From positions 3,155,001-3,219,000 of the forward strand of contig NZ_CP092282.1 of assembly GCF_024972775.1 (NCBI RefSeq): a DNA stretch of 64,000 nt, in the 5' to 3' direction. Shown here one piece after another: positions 1 through 7,333 of this stretch; the first letter of the stretch is position 1; every line of letters starts with the position of its first letter. The stretch comes from Dehalobacter sp. DCM (lineage in GTDB: Bacteria; Bacillota; Desulfitobacteriia; Desulfitobacteriales; Syntrophobotulaceae). The position numbers and the translations under genes were made by a program. The notes beneath the pieces were generated by a model. That model was not told where the DNA came from, did no database searches, and worked only from the letters and a program-made list of their open reading frames with translations.

Positions 1-92
1 GTTAGAGGGAATTCACGGACGATGTCATCCTTCTCTGTAGCAGCAGCATCTTTATATACAACAATCGGTCTTTTTACCGTTAACTTGTCCAA
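1..92 (-). CDS. fdhD: Probable FdhD N-terminus (partial, runs off left edge)
   Basis: A minus-strand reading frame starts at a TTG (90-92) seven bases after a GGGGG-type ribosome-binding site and runs off the window. Only about 30 residues are visible. They include a KRPIVVYKDAAATEKDD stretch followed by REFPL, which resembles the start of FdhD, the sulfurtransferase that activates formate dehydrogenases and related molybdoenzymes. A molybdopterin enzyme lies 24 kb away, so the role would fit the genome. The visible part is too short to be sure, and the family call rests on a remembered N-terminal pattern. Confidence 0.45.
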   Translation of the reverse strand, partial: MDKLTVKRPIVVYKDAAATEKDDIVREFPL

Positions 93-230
93 ATAGTTAC
101 CCCCTGTTTCCCGTCACTTCTTTATTGTAATATCTTAACCTTTCCTAATCAATTATGCAAAGCATAACAGATAGTCAATATTTCCTGCTGAATGTGCTCA
201 TACTACCACTATAAAAAGGAGGCGCTGACA

Positions 231-1121
231 ATGCATACCATGTGGAAGGGTTCTGTCAGTTTCGGACTCGTCAATATTCCCATCAAAATGTTTGCCGCGA
301 CAGAAGAGAAAGATATTCGGTTCCGCTATTTACACAAAGAATGCAATACCCCTCTGAAATATAAAAAAGTGTGTCCAACCTGCAATAAAGAGGTCAAAGA
401 AGAAGACATCGTCAGAGGGTACGAGTATGAAATCGGGCACTTCATTATTATCGACGAAAAGGATCTGCTAGCCTTAAAAGCCGAAGCAGAAGAGAAATCC
501 ATCGAGATTCTTGATTTTATCAATCTGGCGGAAATCGATCCTATTTATTACGATAAGTCTTACTATCTGGCACCGCAGGAGACAGGAGGTAAGGCCTATA
601 ATCTGTTGCGTCAGGCTATGAACAACACGGGAAAAATCGCCTTGGCCAAAATGACGATCCGCAACAAACAAACCCTCTGTGCCCTGCGCGTCTATCGGAA
701 AGTTCTTGTCCTGGAAACCATATTTTATCCGGATGAGATCCGGCCGGTCAGCGAGATTCCGGGTATTGCAGAAACTGCGGGGATAAATGAAAAGGAACTG
801 GATATTGCTACTCAGTTGATCGCCAATCTCACGGCTGCTTTTGAACCTGACAAATACAAGGATGACTATCGGGAAGCGCTGCGGGATCTGATCAACAAAA
901 AGATTGAGGGAAAAGAAATCGAAGTCGCTCCGGAAGCGCCGCATCGCAACGTCATTGACCTGATGGAAGCTCTCCAGGCCAGTTTGAAAGAAAGCAAAAA
1001 GAAACCAACTAAACGCAAAGCCAAAGCAGCCGAAACCGAGACACCGGATCTCCCGCCGGAAGACAATGTTAAAGAATCGCCATCAGCAACGGTAAGAAAA
1101 GCAAAATCAACCGCCAGTTAA
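231..1121 (+). CDS. ku: Ku protein, non-homologous end joining
   Basis: Bacterial Ku homodimer that encircles broken DNA ends and recruits LigD. The start at 231 is chosen because AAAGGAGGC lies eight bases upstream; the frame is open to 192 but has no ribosome-binding site there. The protein of 296 residues opens with MHTMWKGSVSFGLVNIP, the standard Ku beta-barrel start. It carries a short Cys pair (VCPTCNKEVKEED) and ends in a Lys-rich tail (KESKKKPTKRKAKA), as in other bacterial Ku proteins where the tail aids DNA binding and LigD recruitment. It is the first gene of a three-gene operon, 13 bases before the ligase. Confidence 0.95.
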   Translation: MHTMWKGSVSFGLVNIPIKMFAATEEKDIRFRYLHKECNTPLKYKKVCPTCNKEVKEEDIVRGYEYEIGHFIIIDEKDLLALKAEAEEKSIEILDFINLAEIDPIYYDKSYYLAPQETGGKAYNLLRQAMNNTGKIALAKMTIRNKQTLCALRVYRKVLVLETIFYPDEIRPVSEIPGIAETAGINEKELDIATQLIANLTAAFEPDKYKDDYREALRDLINKKIEGKEIEVAPEAPHRNVIDLMEALQASLKESKKKPTKRKAKAAETETPDLPPEDNVKESPSATVRKAKSTAS

Positions 1122-1134
1122 CCGGGAGGCAGAT

Positions 1135-2076
1135 ATGGAACTGCTCGAAGTTATGGAACCGGTGCTTTCCCCCAACATTGCCAAAGGTGACGAATGGCTC
1201 CACCAAATCAAATGGGACGGGATCCGGGGTATCACCTATATTGAAAACGGCAATGCGCATATCTATACCAAAAGCGGGCGCGAACGAAGCGCTTTCTATC
1301 CGGAGCTGAGCGGGATTACCCGGCAACTCAACGGTCACCAAGCAGTAGTTGACGGTGAATTGGTTGTTTTTGACCCGCATAACAAGCCTGCCTTTAATCT
1401 GATTATGAAAAGAGAACACCTGCGAAATTCGACGCGGCTGGAGCATTACCTCAAGTACTATCCGGTACGGTATATCCTTTTTGATTTGTTGTACTTGGAC
1501 GGCAAAGACCTGCGTCGATACCCCCTGCAGGAACGCAAGCAGAATCTTGTACGCTATTTATCCGTTTCGCCTGAGGTTGGTATTACCGATGATTTTAATG
1601 ATGGGCACGCTCTGTTTGAGTTAATGAAATCTAAAAATTTCGAAGGGATTGTCTCCAAGAAAAAGAACAGCCTGTATGTTTCGGGCAAGAAACATACGGA
1701 TTGGTTCAAAACGAAGATTAACAAGAAGATTCTCGCTGTGATTGGCGGATTGTCATTAAAGGATCACTTTCCAAATTCACTCCTTCTCGGTTATTACCAG
1801 GAAAATCGTCTGATCTATATTGGCAGTGCAAGCATCGGGCTAACCCAAAACGATTTGCAGTTGCTGAAAAAAACCGCTGTAGATTTAGCACAGGATCAAA
1901 CTCCTTTCAGCAATTTAATTGCACGCAAAGACGCGATATGGTTTCGTCCAATCTTAACGTGCTGGGTCAGTTTCCTGGAATGGACGGAAACCGGGGGTCT
2001 CAGGCATCCTAAAATAATCGGCTTCAGTGATTTATCGCCGACCGCAGCCCAAGGAAAGGAATATATCCTGGAATGA
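1135..2076 (+). CDS. ligD: ATP-dependent DNA ligase (LigD ligase domain, stand-alone)
   Basis: This 313-residue protein seals double-strand breaks after Ku binding. Motif I is IKWDGIRG with Lys26 as the adenylated residue. VVDGELVVFD, EGIVSKKKNSLY and DWFKTKI match nucleotidyl-transferase motifs III, IV and V, followed by an OB-fold region to the C-terminus. In many bacteria this is one domain of a multidomain LigD; here it is a separate protein with no polymerase or phosphoesterase domain attached. GGGAGGC stands just before the ATG. Its last four bases (ATGA, 2073-2076) are shared with the start of the polymerase gene, so the two are translationally coupled. Confidence 0.93.
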   Translation: MELLEVMEPVLSPNIAKGDEWLHQIKWDGIRGITYIENGNAHIYTKSGRERSAFYPELSGITRQLNGHQAVVDGELVVFDPHNKPAFNLIMKREHLRNSTRLEHYLKYYPVRYILFDLLYLDGKDLRRYPLQERKQNLVRYLSVSPEVGITDDFNDGHALFELMKSKNFEGIVSKKKNSLYVSGKKHTDWFKTKINKKILAVIGGLSLKDHFPNSLLLGYYQENRLIYIGSASIGLTQNDLQLLKKTAVDLAQDQTPFSNLIARKDAIWFRPILTCWVSFLEWTETGGLRHPKIIGFSDLSPTAAQGKEYILE

Positions 2077-2957
2077 ACCTCGATGTTGACGGAAAAAAAG
2101 TTCCCATCACGAATCCGGAAAAGCTTTTATGGCCCAATCTAGGCATTCGTAAGATAGATTACCTGAGAATCCTTTTAGAATTAGGGCCTTATCTCTTACC
2201 CTATACCCAGGATCGATTACTCACAGCAATTCGCTACCCTAACGGGTATCAGGGAAAATCTTTTTTTCAAAAAAATATCCCAGCGCATTCCCCTTCATGG
2301 ATCCCGACTCATCTCTGGCATGACAATCAGTATATTATTATTCGGGATAACGCGGTTCTGGCCTGGCTGGGAAATCAGGCGGCATTAGAATTTCATATTC
2401 CCTTTAATTCATACACACAGGCGGATTTTCCGAGTTCCCTGGTGTTTGATTTAGATCCTTCGGAAGGCCAGACCTTTGACGATGTAACGGAAGTGGCTCT
2501 GATTATTTTTAATGACCTGAACACATTAAATATTAACAGTTTTGTAAAAACATCAGGCGCCAGCGGCTTACAGCTCTATATCCCAGTCGGCGGAAAATAT
2601 GATTATAATACCGCCAGGAAAATCAATGAATTCTTCGCCCATTATTTTGGACAGAAATATCCCGAGAAAATCACTATCGAGCGCAGCGTCGGTAAACGAG
2701 GGCGAAAGCTGTATTTTGATTACCTGCAGATGTGGCAAGGTAAGACCATCATCTGCCCTTACTCACCTCGCGCAACAGAATATGCGTCCGTCGCTGCCCC
2801 GCTGGAATGGAATGAACTAAAAAAGGGCATTCACCCCAAAGATATCACCCTATTGAATATTGGCACCAGGCTGAAATCAAAAGGAGATCTCTTCGCGCCA
2901 CTGCTTAACGGGGGAAAAAATACGGATCTGGATTTTATCCTGAAGCATTTATCATAG
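2073..2957 (+). CDS. ligD: LigD polymerase/primase domain (stand-alone)
   Basis: Archaeo-eukaryotic primase family polymerase of bacterial end joining, 294 residues, which fills gaps and adds ribonucleotides at break ends. The metal-binding DLD is in FDLDPSEG (Asp126, Asp128), and a downstream YFDYLQ...CPYSPRA block matches the third-motif region. The motif II segment reads TSGASGLQLY, with Gln167 where I recall a His in mycobacterial and Pseudomonas LigD. The start overlaps the ligase stop as ATGA. The TAG stop codon (2955-2957) is also the first three bases of a palindromic intergenic element. Confidence 0.92.
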   Translation: MNLDVDGKKVPITNPEKLLWPNLGIRKIDYLRILLELGPYLLPYTQDRLLTAIRYPNGYQGKSFFQKNIPAHSPSWIPTHLWHDNQYIIIRDNAVLAWLGNQAALEFHIPFNSYTQADFPSSLVFDLDPSEGQTFDDVTEVALIIFNDLNTLNINSFVKTSGASGLQLYIPVGGKYDYNTARKINEFFAHYFGQKYPEKITIERSVGKRGRKLYFDYLQMWQGKTIICPYSPRATEYASVAAPLEWNELKKGIHPKDITLLNIGTRLKSKGDLFAPLLNGGKNTDLDFILKHLS

Positions 2958-3217
2958 TGCCTTGTAAACTCTAATTCCTGTACATCCTTGCGGCAGATTT
3001 CATGTAATACTGCGTTGTCTTGCAGCTCCTTGCCCTCCATGGCATCGCTGCATTCGTCCATCCGTGGACATTAATCGGCATACGCTCGGTATGCCTTGCC
3101 TCCGACGGCCAAGGATGGCCTAGTGTCGCGATGCCATGGATGGCAAGGAGCGACCGCCTTGTCTTACAAGAAATCTGCTCACAATTATATTACAGTTTTA
3201 GAGTTTACAAGGCACTA
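2955..3217. repeat. Palindromic intergenic element with 20-bp perfect terminal inverted repeats
   Basis: The ends are TAGTGCCTTGTAAACTCTAA (2955-2974) and its exact reverse complement (3198-3217). Between them lie several stem-loops with a six-base loop: 3031-3044 (TGCC/GGCA stem), 3056-3069 (GTCC/GGAC), 3107-3120 (GGCC/GGCC) and 3132-3145 (TGCC/GGCA). The loops read CTCCAT, ATCCGT or their complements. There is no plausible protein. The same loop type occurs in three other intergenic regions of the window, so this is a member of a dispersed family. It fills most of the gap between the ligD operon and cooS. Confidence 0.8.
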
Positions 3218-3225
3218 GATTGATG

Positions 3226-3260
3226 AAAAACACCACGCTGGTGCATTTTTTATTTTTTTT
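3226..3260 (+). terminator. Intrinsic terminator after the ku-ligD operon
   Basis: Stem CACCA (3231-3235) / TGGTG (3239-3243) with a three-base loop, followed by a long T-rich run on the plus strand. It separates the end-joining operon from cooS. Confidence 0.7.
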
Positions 3261-3299
3261 GAATCAGACTAAATAAGATAAATACCAGGAGGCAATACG

Positions 3300-5213
3300 A
3301 TGACCGAAACACTATTAGAAAAAACAGAAGGGCGGATCAGTTATCATGATTCCGTCGAAGAAATGATGAAACGCATACGGGAAGATGGGATGTCCAATGT
3401 TTTCGACCGTTATGCCGCACAGGAAAAGATCCGCTGTAAATTCTGCTTGGAAGGATTGAGCTGTCAGCTGTGTACCAACGGGCCCTGCCGCATCAGTGAA
3501 AAGACCGGACTGGACAAAGGGGCGTGTGGCATCGGCGGCGATGCCATGGCTATCCGCAATGTTCTTCTGCGCAATATCATGGGTGCAGGCACATACAGCC
3601 ACCATGCCTACGAAGCCTTCCGGACACTCAGAGCTACCGGCCAAGGTAAAACGCCGTTCCAGCTGACCGATGTCGACAAGTTAAAATGGCTGTGCGGTCT
3701 TGTCGGCATTAACGTCAATCAAGATCAGAATCAATTGGCAATCCAGTTGGCCGATTTTCTCGAAGCTGAAATGGGCAGAGATCCGGATAACCCCAGCGTG
3801 ATGGTGGAGGTCTTCGCTCCGAAAAAAAGGAAACAGGTATGGAAAGACCTCGGCATCTATCCGACCGGTGTAAACCATGAAGAGCAAAACGCGGTTGCCA
3901 GCTGTCTGACCAATGTTGACGGAGACTATGTCTCTTTATCCAAAAAAGCCCTTCGCTTGGGTCTTTCCACCATTTACACGGCACAGATCGGACTGGAAAT
4001 GACCCAAGACATATTATTTGGCACGCCACAACCCCATGAAGTCAATGTTGACTTAGGTATTATGGATCCGGACTATGTCAATATTGTCTTTAACGGCCAC
4101 CAACCCTGGGCCGGTGTCGCTACGATCCTAAAAGCGCGTACTCCGGAAGTGCAGCAGCGGGCAAAAGACGCCGGTGCCAAAGGACTTCGGATTGTCGGCT
4201 CGATTGAGACCGGGCAGGAACTGCTGCAGCGGTTTGTTATTGATGATGTGTTTGTTGGTCTTATGGGGAACTGGCTGTCAATTGAACCTCTGTTGGCGAC
4301 AGGTACGGTTGATGTCCTGGCTATGGAGGAGAATTGTTCCCCTCCTGCCATCGATCAGTATGCCGAAAAGTACCAGATCACCCTGGTCGGCGTCAGTACA
4401 ATCATCAATCTTCCCGGCCTCAATCATCTGATACCGTATTACCCGGCGGAAGTCAGTTCGATGGCTGATCAGCTTATCGATTTGGCCATCATCAACTTTA
4501 CAAAGAGGAAGAACAACATAACTCCCCACGTACCGGCCAAGATCCAGAAGGCGATTGCCGGCTTTTCGACTGAAGCGGTGCTGGCTGCCCTGGGAAATAA
4601 ACTCGACCCGCTGGTAGACGTGATTGCATCCGGCAAAATCAGAGGCGTCGTTGCTTTAGTTAATTGTTCCAGTCTGCGCAATGGTCCCCAGGATTGGAAT
4701 ACGGTCAATGTCGCCAAAGAACTAATTAAGCGGGATATCCTGGTCGTCAGTGCCGGCTGCGGCAACCATGCGCTTGAGGTTGCGGGCCTTTGCAGTATCG
4801 AAGCCCAGAATATCGCCGGCGAAGGGCTGAAGGAAATCTGTCAAGCTCTAAAAATACCCCCGGTTTTGAGCTTTGGCACCTGTACGGATACCGGTCGGAT
4901 TTCTATGCTGGTGACTGCACTTGCCGATCACCTTGATGTAGATGTACCGCAGCTACCGATTGCCGTCACCGCCCCGGAATGGATGGAACAAAAAGCCACC
5001 ATCGATGCGGTTTTTGCTTTGGCCTACGGTACGTACACCCATCTTTCCCCAACCCCGTTCATCACCGGCGCGCCAAAGCTGGTCAAACTGCTTACTGAGG
5101 ATGTTGAGACACTGACCGGAGGAAAAATTGCCTTAGGGGATGATCCTGTTCAAGTCGCTGTCGATATCGAAAACCATATTATCTGCAAGCGCCAAGCTTT
5201 AGGATTACAATAG
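3300..5213 (+). CDS. cooS: CooS-type carbon monoxide dehydrogenase homologue with a Cys-to-Glu C-cluster change
   Basis: Protein of 637 residues, full length for CooS, with AGGAGG 9 bases before the ATG. The N-terminal Cys motif has C46-x2-C49 (spacing as in the [2Fe-2S] D-cluster form) followed by C54, C57 and C62 for cluster B. C-cluster positions are His267 (FNGHQPW), Cys346 (EENCSPP), Cys456 (VNCSS), Cys487 (SAGCGNH), Cys528 (FGTCTD) and Lys565. The CCTGNE motif of true CODHs reads SIETGQE here, so the Cys paired with His on the exposed iron (Cys295 in C. hydrogenoformans CODH-II numbering) is Glu303. The same position is a Glu ligand in hybrid-cluster proteins. CO oxidation is therefore doubtful; the role may resemble the hybrid-cluster-like CODH-V scaffold. 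No cooF, cooC or acetyl-CoA synthase genes adjoin. Family certain, activity uncertain. Confidence 0.9.
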   Translation: MTETLLEKTEGRISYHDSVEEMMKRIREDGMSNVFDRYAAQEKIRCKFCLEGLSCQLCTNGPCRISEKTGLDKGACGIGGDAMAIRNVLLRNIMGAGTYSHHAYEAFRTLRATGQGKTPFQLTDVDKLKWLCGLVGINVNQDQNQLAIQLADFLEAEMGRDPDNPSVMVEVFAPKKRKQVWKDLGIYPTGVNHEEQNAVASCLTNVDGDYVSLSKKALRLGLSTIYTAQIGLEMTQDILFGTPQPHEVNVDLGIMDPDYVNIVFNGHQPWAGVATILKARTPEVQQRAKDAGAKGLRIVGSIETGQELLQRFVIDDVFVGLMGNWLSIEPLLATGTVDVLAMEENCSPPAIDQYAEKYQITLVGVSTIINLPGLNHLIPYYPAEVSSMADQLIDLAIINFTKRKNNITPHVPAKIQKAIAGFSTEAVLAALGNKLDPLVDVIASGKIRGVVALVNCSSLRNGPQDWNTVNVAKELIKRDILVVSAGCGNHALEVAGLCSIEAQNIAGEGLKEICQALKIPPVLSFGTCTDTGRISMLVTALADHLDVDVPQLPIAVTAPEWMEQKATIDAVFALAYGTYTHLSPTPFITGAPKLVKLLTEDVETLTGGKIALGDDPVQVAVDIENHIICKRQALGLQ

Positions 5214-5280
5214 CACCGCGTATAACGCCTCAAAATATCCCAGTATACCTTTCTTCAAATGCGATGCAAATTATTCGTAT

Positions 5281-5450
5281 TTGGGGCTTGTCCGTCTGCA
5301 CAATACACTTTTGGCGCTTGTGCCCTCCATGGCATGCCGCTCCTACACCCTCCATGGTGTCCGCGGCATTAGGCCATCCGTGGCCGTCACAGCCGCACTC
5401 CGCCTTCATGCTCGGCTTGGCGCTGGAAATGTGCCACCCATACCTACTAT
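5281..5450. repeat. GC-rich element with three TCCAT-loop stem-loops
   Basis: Three consecutive stem-loops each carry a six-base loop: 5321-5334 (TGCC-CTCCAT-GGCA, identical to 3031-3044), 5345-5360 (ACACC/GGTGT) and 5372-5385 (GGCC-ATCCGT-GGCC). It is more GC-rich than its AT-rich surroundings. The outer ends are not clearly defined, unlike the element at 2955. The short frames here are not coding-like. Confidence 0.6.
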
Positions 5451-5538
5451 TGGGTCATTTAGTCTGAGTAATGGTTCGAAGAATGCTTTTAGCAGGTTTT
5501 TAAGACAAGGGGAAAGTTTAAGTTATCCCATATTAAAA

Positions 5539-5586
5539 GAAAGGGCTGCTGTCTACGAAACCTGATTCGTGACAACAGCCCTTTCT
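5539..5586. terminator. Bidirectional terminator between cooS and prfC
   Basis: A long near-perfect hairpin: arm GAAAGGGCTGCTGTC plus ACGAA pairs with TTCGT plus GACAACAGCCCTTTC, with a short ACCTGA-type loop. It lies about 110 bases downstream of the prfC stop and serves prfC on the minus strand and possibly cooS on the plus strand. Confidence 0.75.
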
Positions 5587-5694
5587 ATAGAAACTGATGA
5601 TACTTATAGAAACAATCCAGATACTAATAACTATACAGGCAATAAAGAGAGTTATAGAGTTTTACAGAGACTGACACTAATTTATTACTGCTTT

Positions 5695-7281
5695 CTATTC
5701 GTAGGAAGACGTTTTAAACGTGATTTCCGGGTATTTGTCCTTCAGACGGTCAAGATAGTACTCGTCTTCGAGCAAAACGACCAGCTGGTCATCCAAGTCC
5801 TTAACACACAGGTTGCGCAACCCTCTGAGGTTTGCTGTATCCACCGGCTTATCGCTTTTGACCCAGCGGGCCATATGGTGAAGGAGATGATGCAACTGAA
5901 CACGTGTACCGTATTCATTTTGCAAACGATATTCAAGAACTTCAAATTGAAGTTTACCGACTACGCCGACAATCATTTCTTCTGGACCATCCATAAATGT
6001 CCTGAAAACCTGTACAGTACCTTCTTCCGTCAGTTGTTTTAGTCCTTTCTGAAACTGTTTGTATTTGGAAAAATCAAGGTTGATGATTTTTGCAAAATAC
6101 TCGGGTGAAAACTGCGGCAGCTTCTCGAATTCAAAGTCCGCAGATTCCGTTAGCGTATCCCCGATCCGAAATATTCCGGGGTCAAACAATCCAACAACAT
6201 CGCCGGGGTAGGCTTCTTCAAGGATATCACGATCCTGGGCTAAAAATTGCTGCGGCTGGGGCAATTTTATTTTTTTCCCGCTGCGGACATGATTGGCCGC
6301 CATACCGCGTTCGAACCTCCCGGAGCAAACCCGCATAAAGGCGATACGATCACGATGAGCCGGATTCATGTTGGCCTGGATCTTGAAAATGAATCCGGAG
6401 AAGTTCGGGTCTGTGGGTTCGATCAGGCCAGCCGTACTTTTTTGCGGCCGCGGCGCCGGCGCCATATCCAAAAATTGCTCCAGAAAAGTCTGAACTCCCA
6501 CACTGCTTAACGCACTGCCAAAGAATACCGGTGACAGCATGCCCTGTTGAATCATTTCATCATCAAAGGCATCACCGGCAATATCCAGAAGTTCCATATC
6601 TTCACATAGTTTATCGTACAATGCCGGCTCAAGACATTCTTTTAGCGCCGGGTCTTCCAGTCGTCGCTCGTCGGCATAGATCAGCTGCCGTTCACCGTGA
6701 CGATAGAGTTCCAGACAGTTCTGCCTGCGGTCATAAATCGCACTGAAATCTTTGCCCATCCCCACCGGCCAGTTCAACGGGACAGTATTGATCCCCAATA
6801 CATCCTCGATTTCCTGGAGAACATCCAACGGATCCTTGCCAAATCGATCAAGCTTATTGATGAACGTAAAGATAGGGATTCCACGCATACGGCATACTTT
6901 AAATAATTTGATGGTCTGGGCTTCTACTCCCTTGACTAAATCGATCAACATGACGGCACTATCGGCAGCCATCAGGGTTCGGTAGGTGTCCTCACTGAAG
7001 TCTTCGTGCCCCGGTGTATCCAAGATGTTGATATGAATGCCGTTATAGGTAAACTGCATCGCACTCGAGGTTACGGAAATCCCACGTTCCTTTTCTATTT
7101 GCATCCAATCGGAAGTTGCGTACTTGCTAGCTTTCCGCCCTTTGACCGTTCCGGCCAAACGAATTGCGCCGCCAAAAAGAAGAAGTTTTTCCGTTAATGT
7201 CGTCTTCCCGGCATCCGGGTGGGATATGATGGCGAATGTTCTTCTGGGTTTAACCTTATTATCTATTGTCGTGTTTTCCAT
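5695..7281 (-). CDS. prfC: Peptide chain release factor 3
   Basis: GTPase that removes RF1/RF2 from the ribosome after peptide release. The start at 7281 gives 528 residues, the usual length, and has GAGGA six bases upstream; the frame is open to 7326 without a ribosome-binding site. G1 is SHPDAGKTTLTEKLL, G3 is DTPGHEDFSEDTYRTL and G4 is NKLDR, followed by domains II and III typical of RF3. It lies 52 bases downstream of cadA on the same strand and may receive read-through. A strong terminator follows at 5539-5586. Confidence 0.96.
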   Translation of the reverse strand: MENTTIDNKVKPRRTFAIISHPDAGKTTLTEKLLLFGGAIRLAGTVKGRKASKYATSDWMQIEKERGISVTSSAMQFTYNGIHINILDTPGHEDFSEDTYRTLMAADSAVMLIDLVKGVEAQTIKLFKVCRMRGIPIFTFINKLDRFGKDPLDVLQEIEDVLGINTVPLNWPVGMGKDFSAIYDRRQNCLELYRHGERQLIYADERRLEDPALKECLEPALYDKLCEDMELLDIAGDAFDDEMIQQGMLSPVFFGSALSSVGVQTFLEQFLDMAPAPRPQKSTAGLIEPTDPNFSGFIFKIQANMNPAHRDRIAFMRVCSGRFERGMAANHVRSGKKIKLPQPQQFLAQDRDILEEAYPGDVVGLFDPGIFRIGDTLTESADFEFEKLPQFSPEYFAKIINLDFSKYKQFQKGLKQLTEEGTVQVFRTFMDGPEEMIVGVVGKLQFEVLEYRLQNEYGTRVQLHHLLHHMARWVKSDKPVDTANLRGLRNLCVKDLDDQLVVLLEDEYYLDRLKDKYPEITFKTSSYE

Positions 7282-7333
7282 TAAATTCCTCAGGTTTCTC
7301 AAAATGTACCCATCCGGGCCATTCACTATAATA

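Noticed and set aside
5264-5565. Plus-strand frames across the GC-rich element
   Set aside because: They lie wholly in the stem-loop element and the terminator, and have no ribosome-binding site or known domain.
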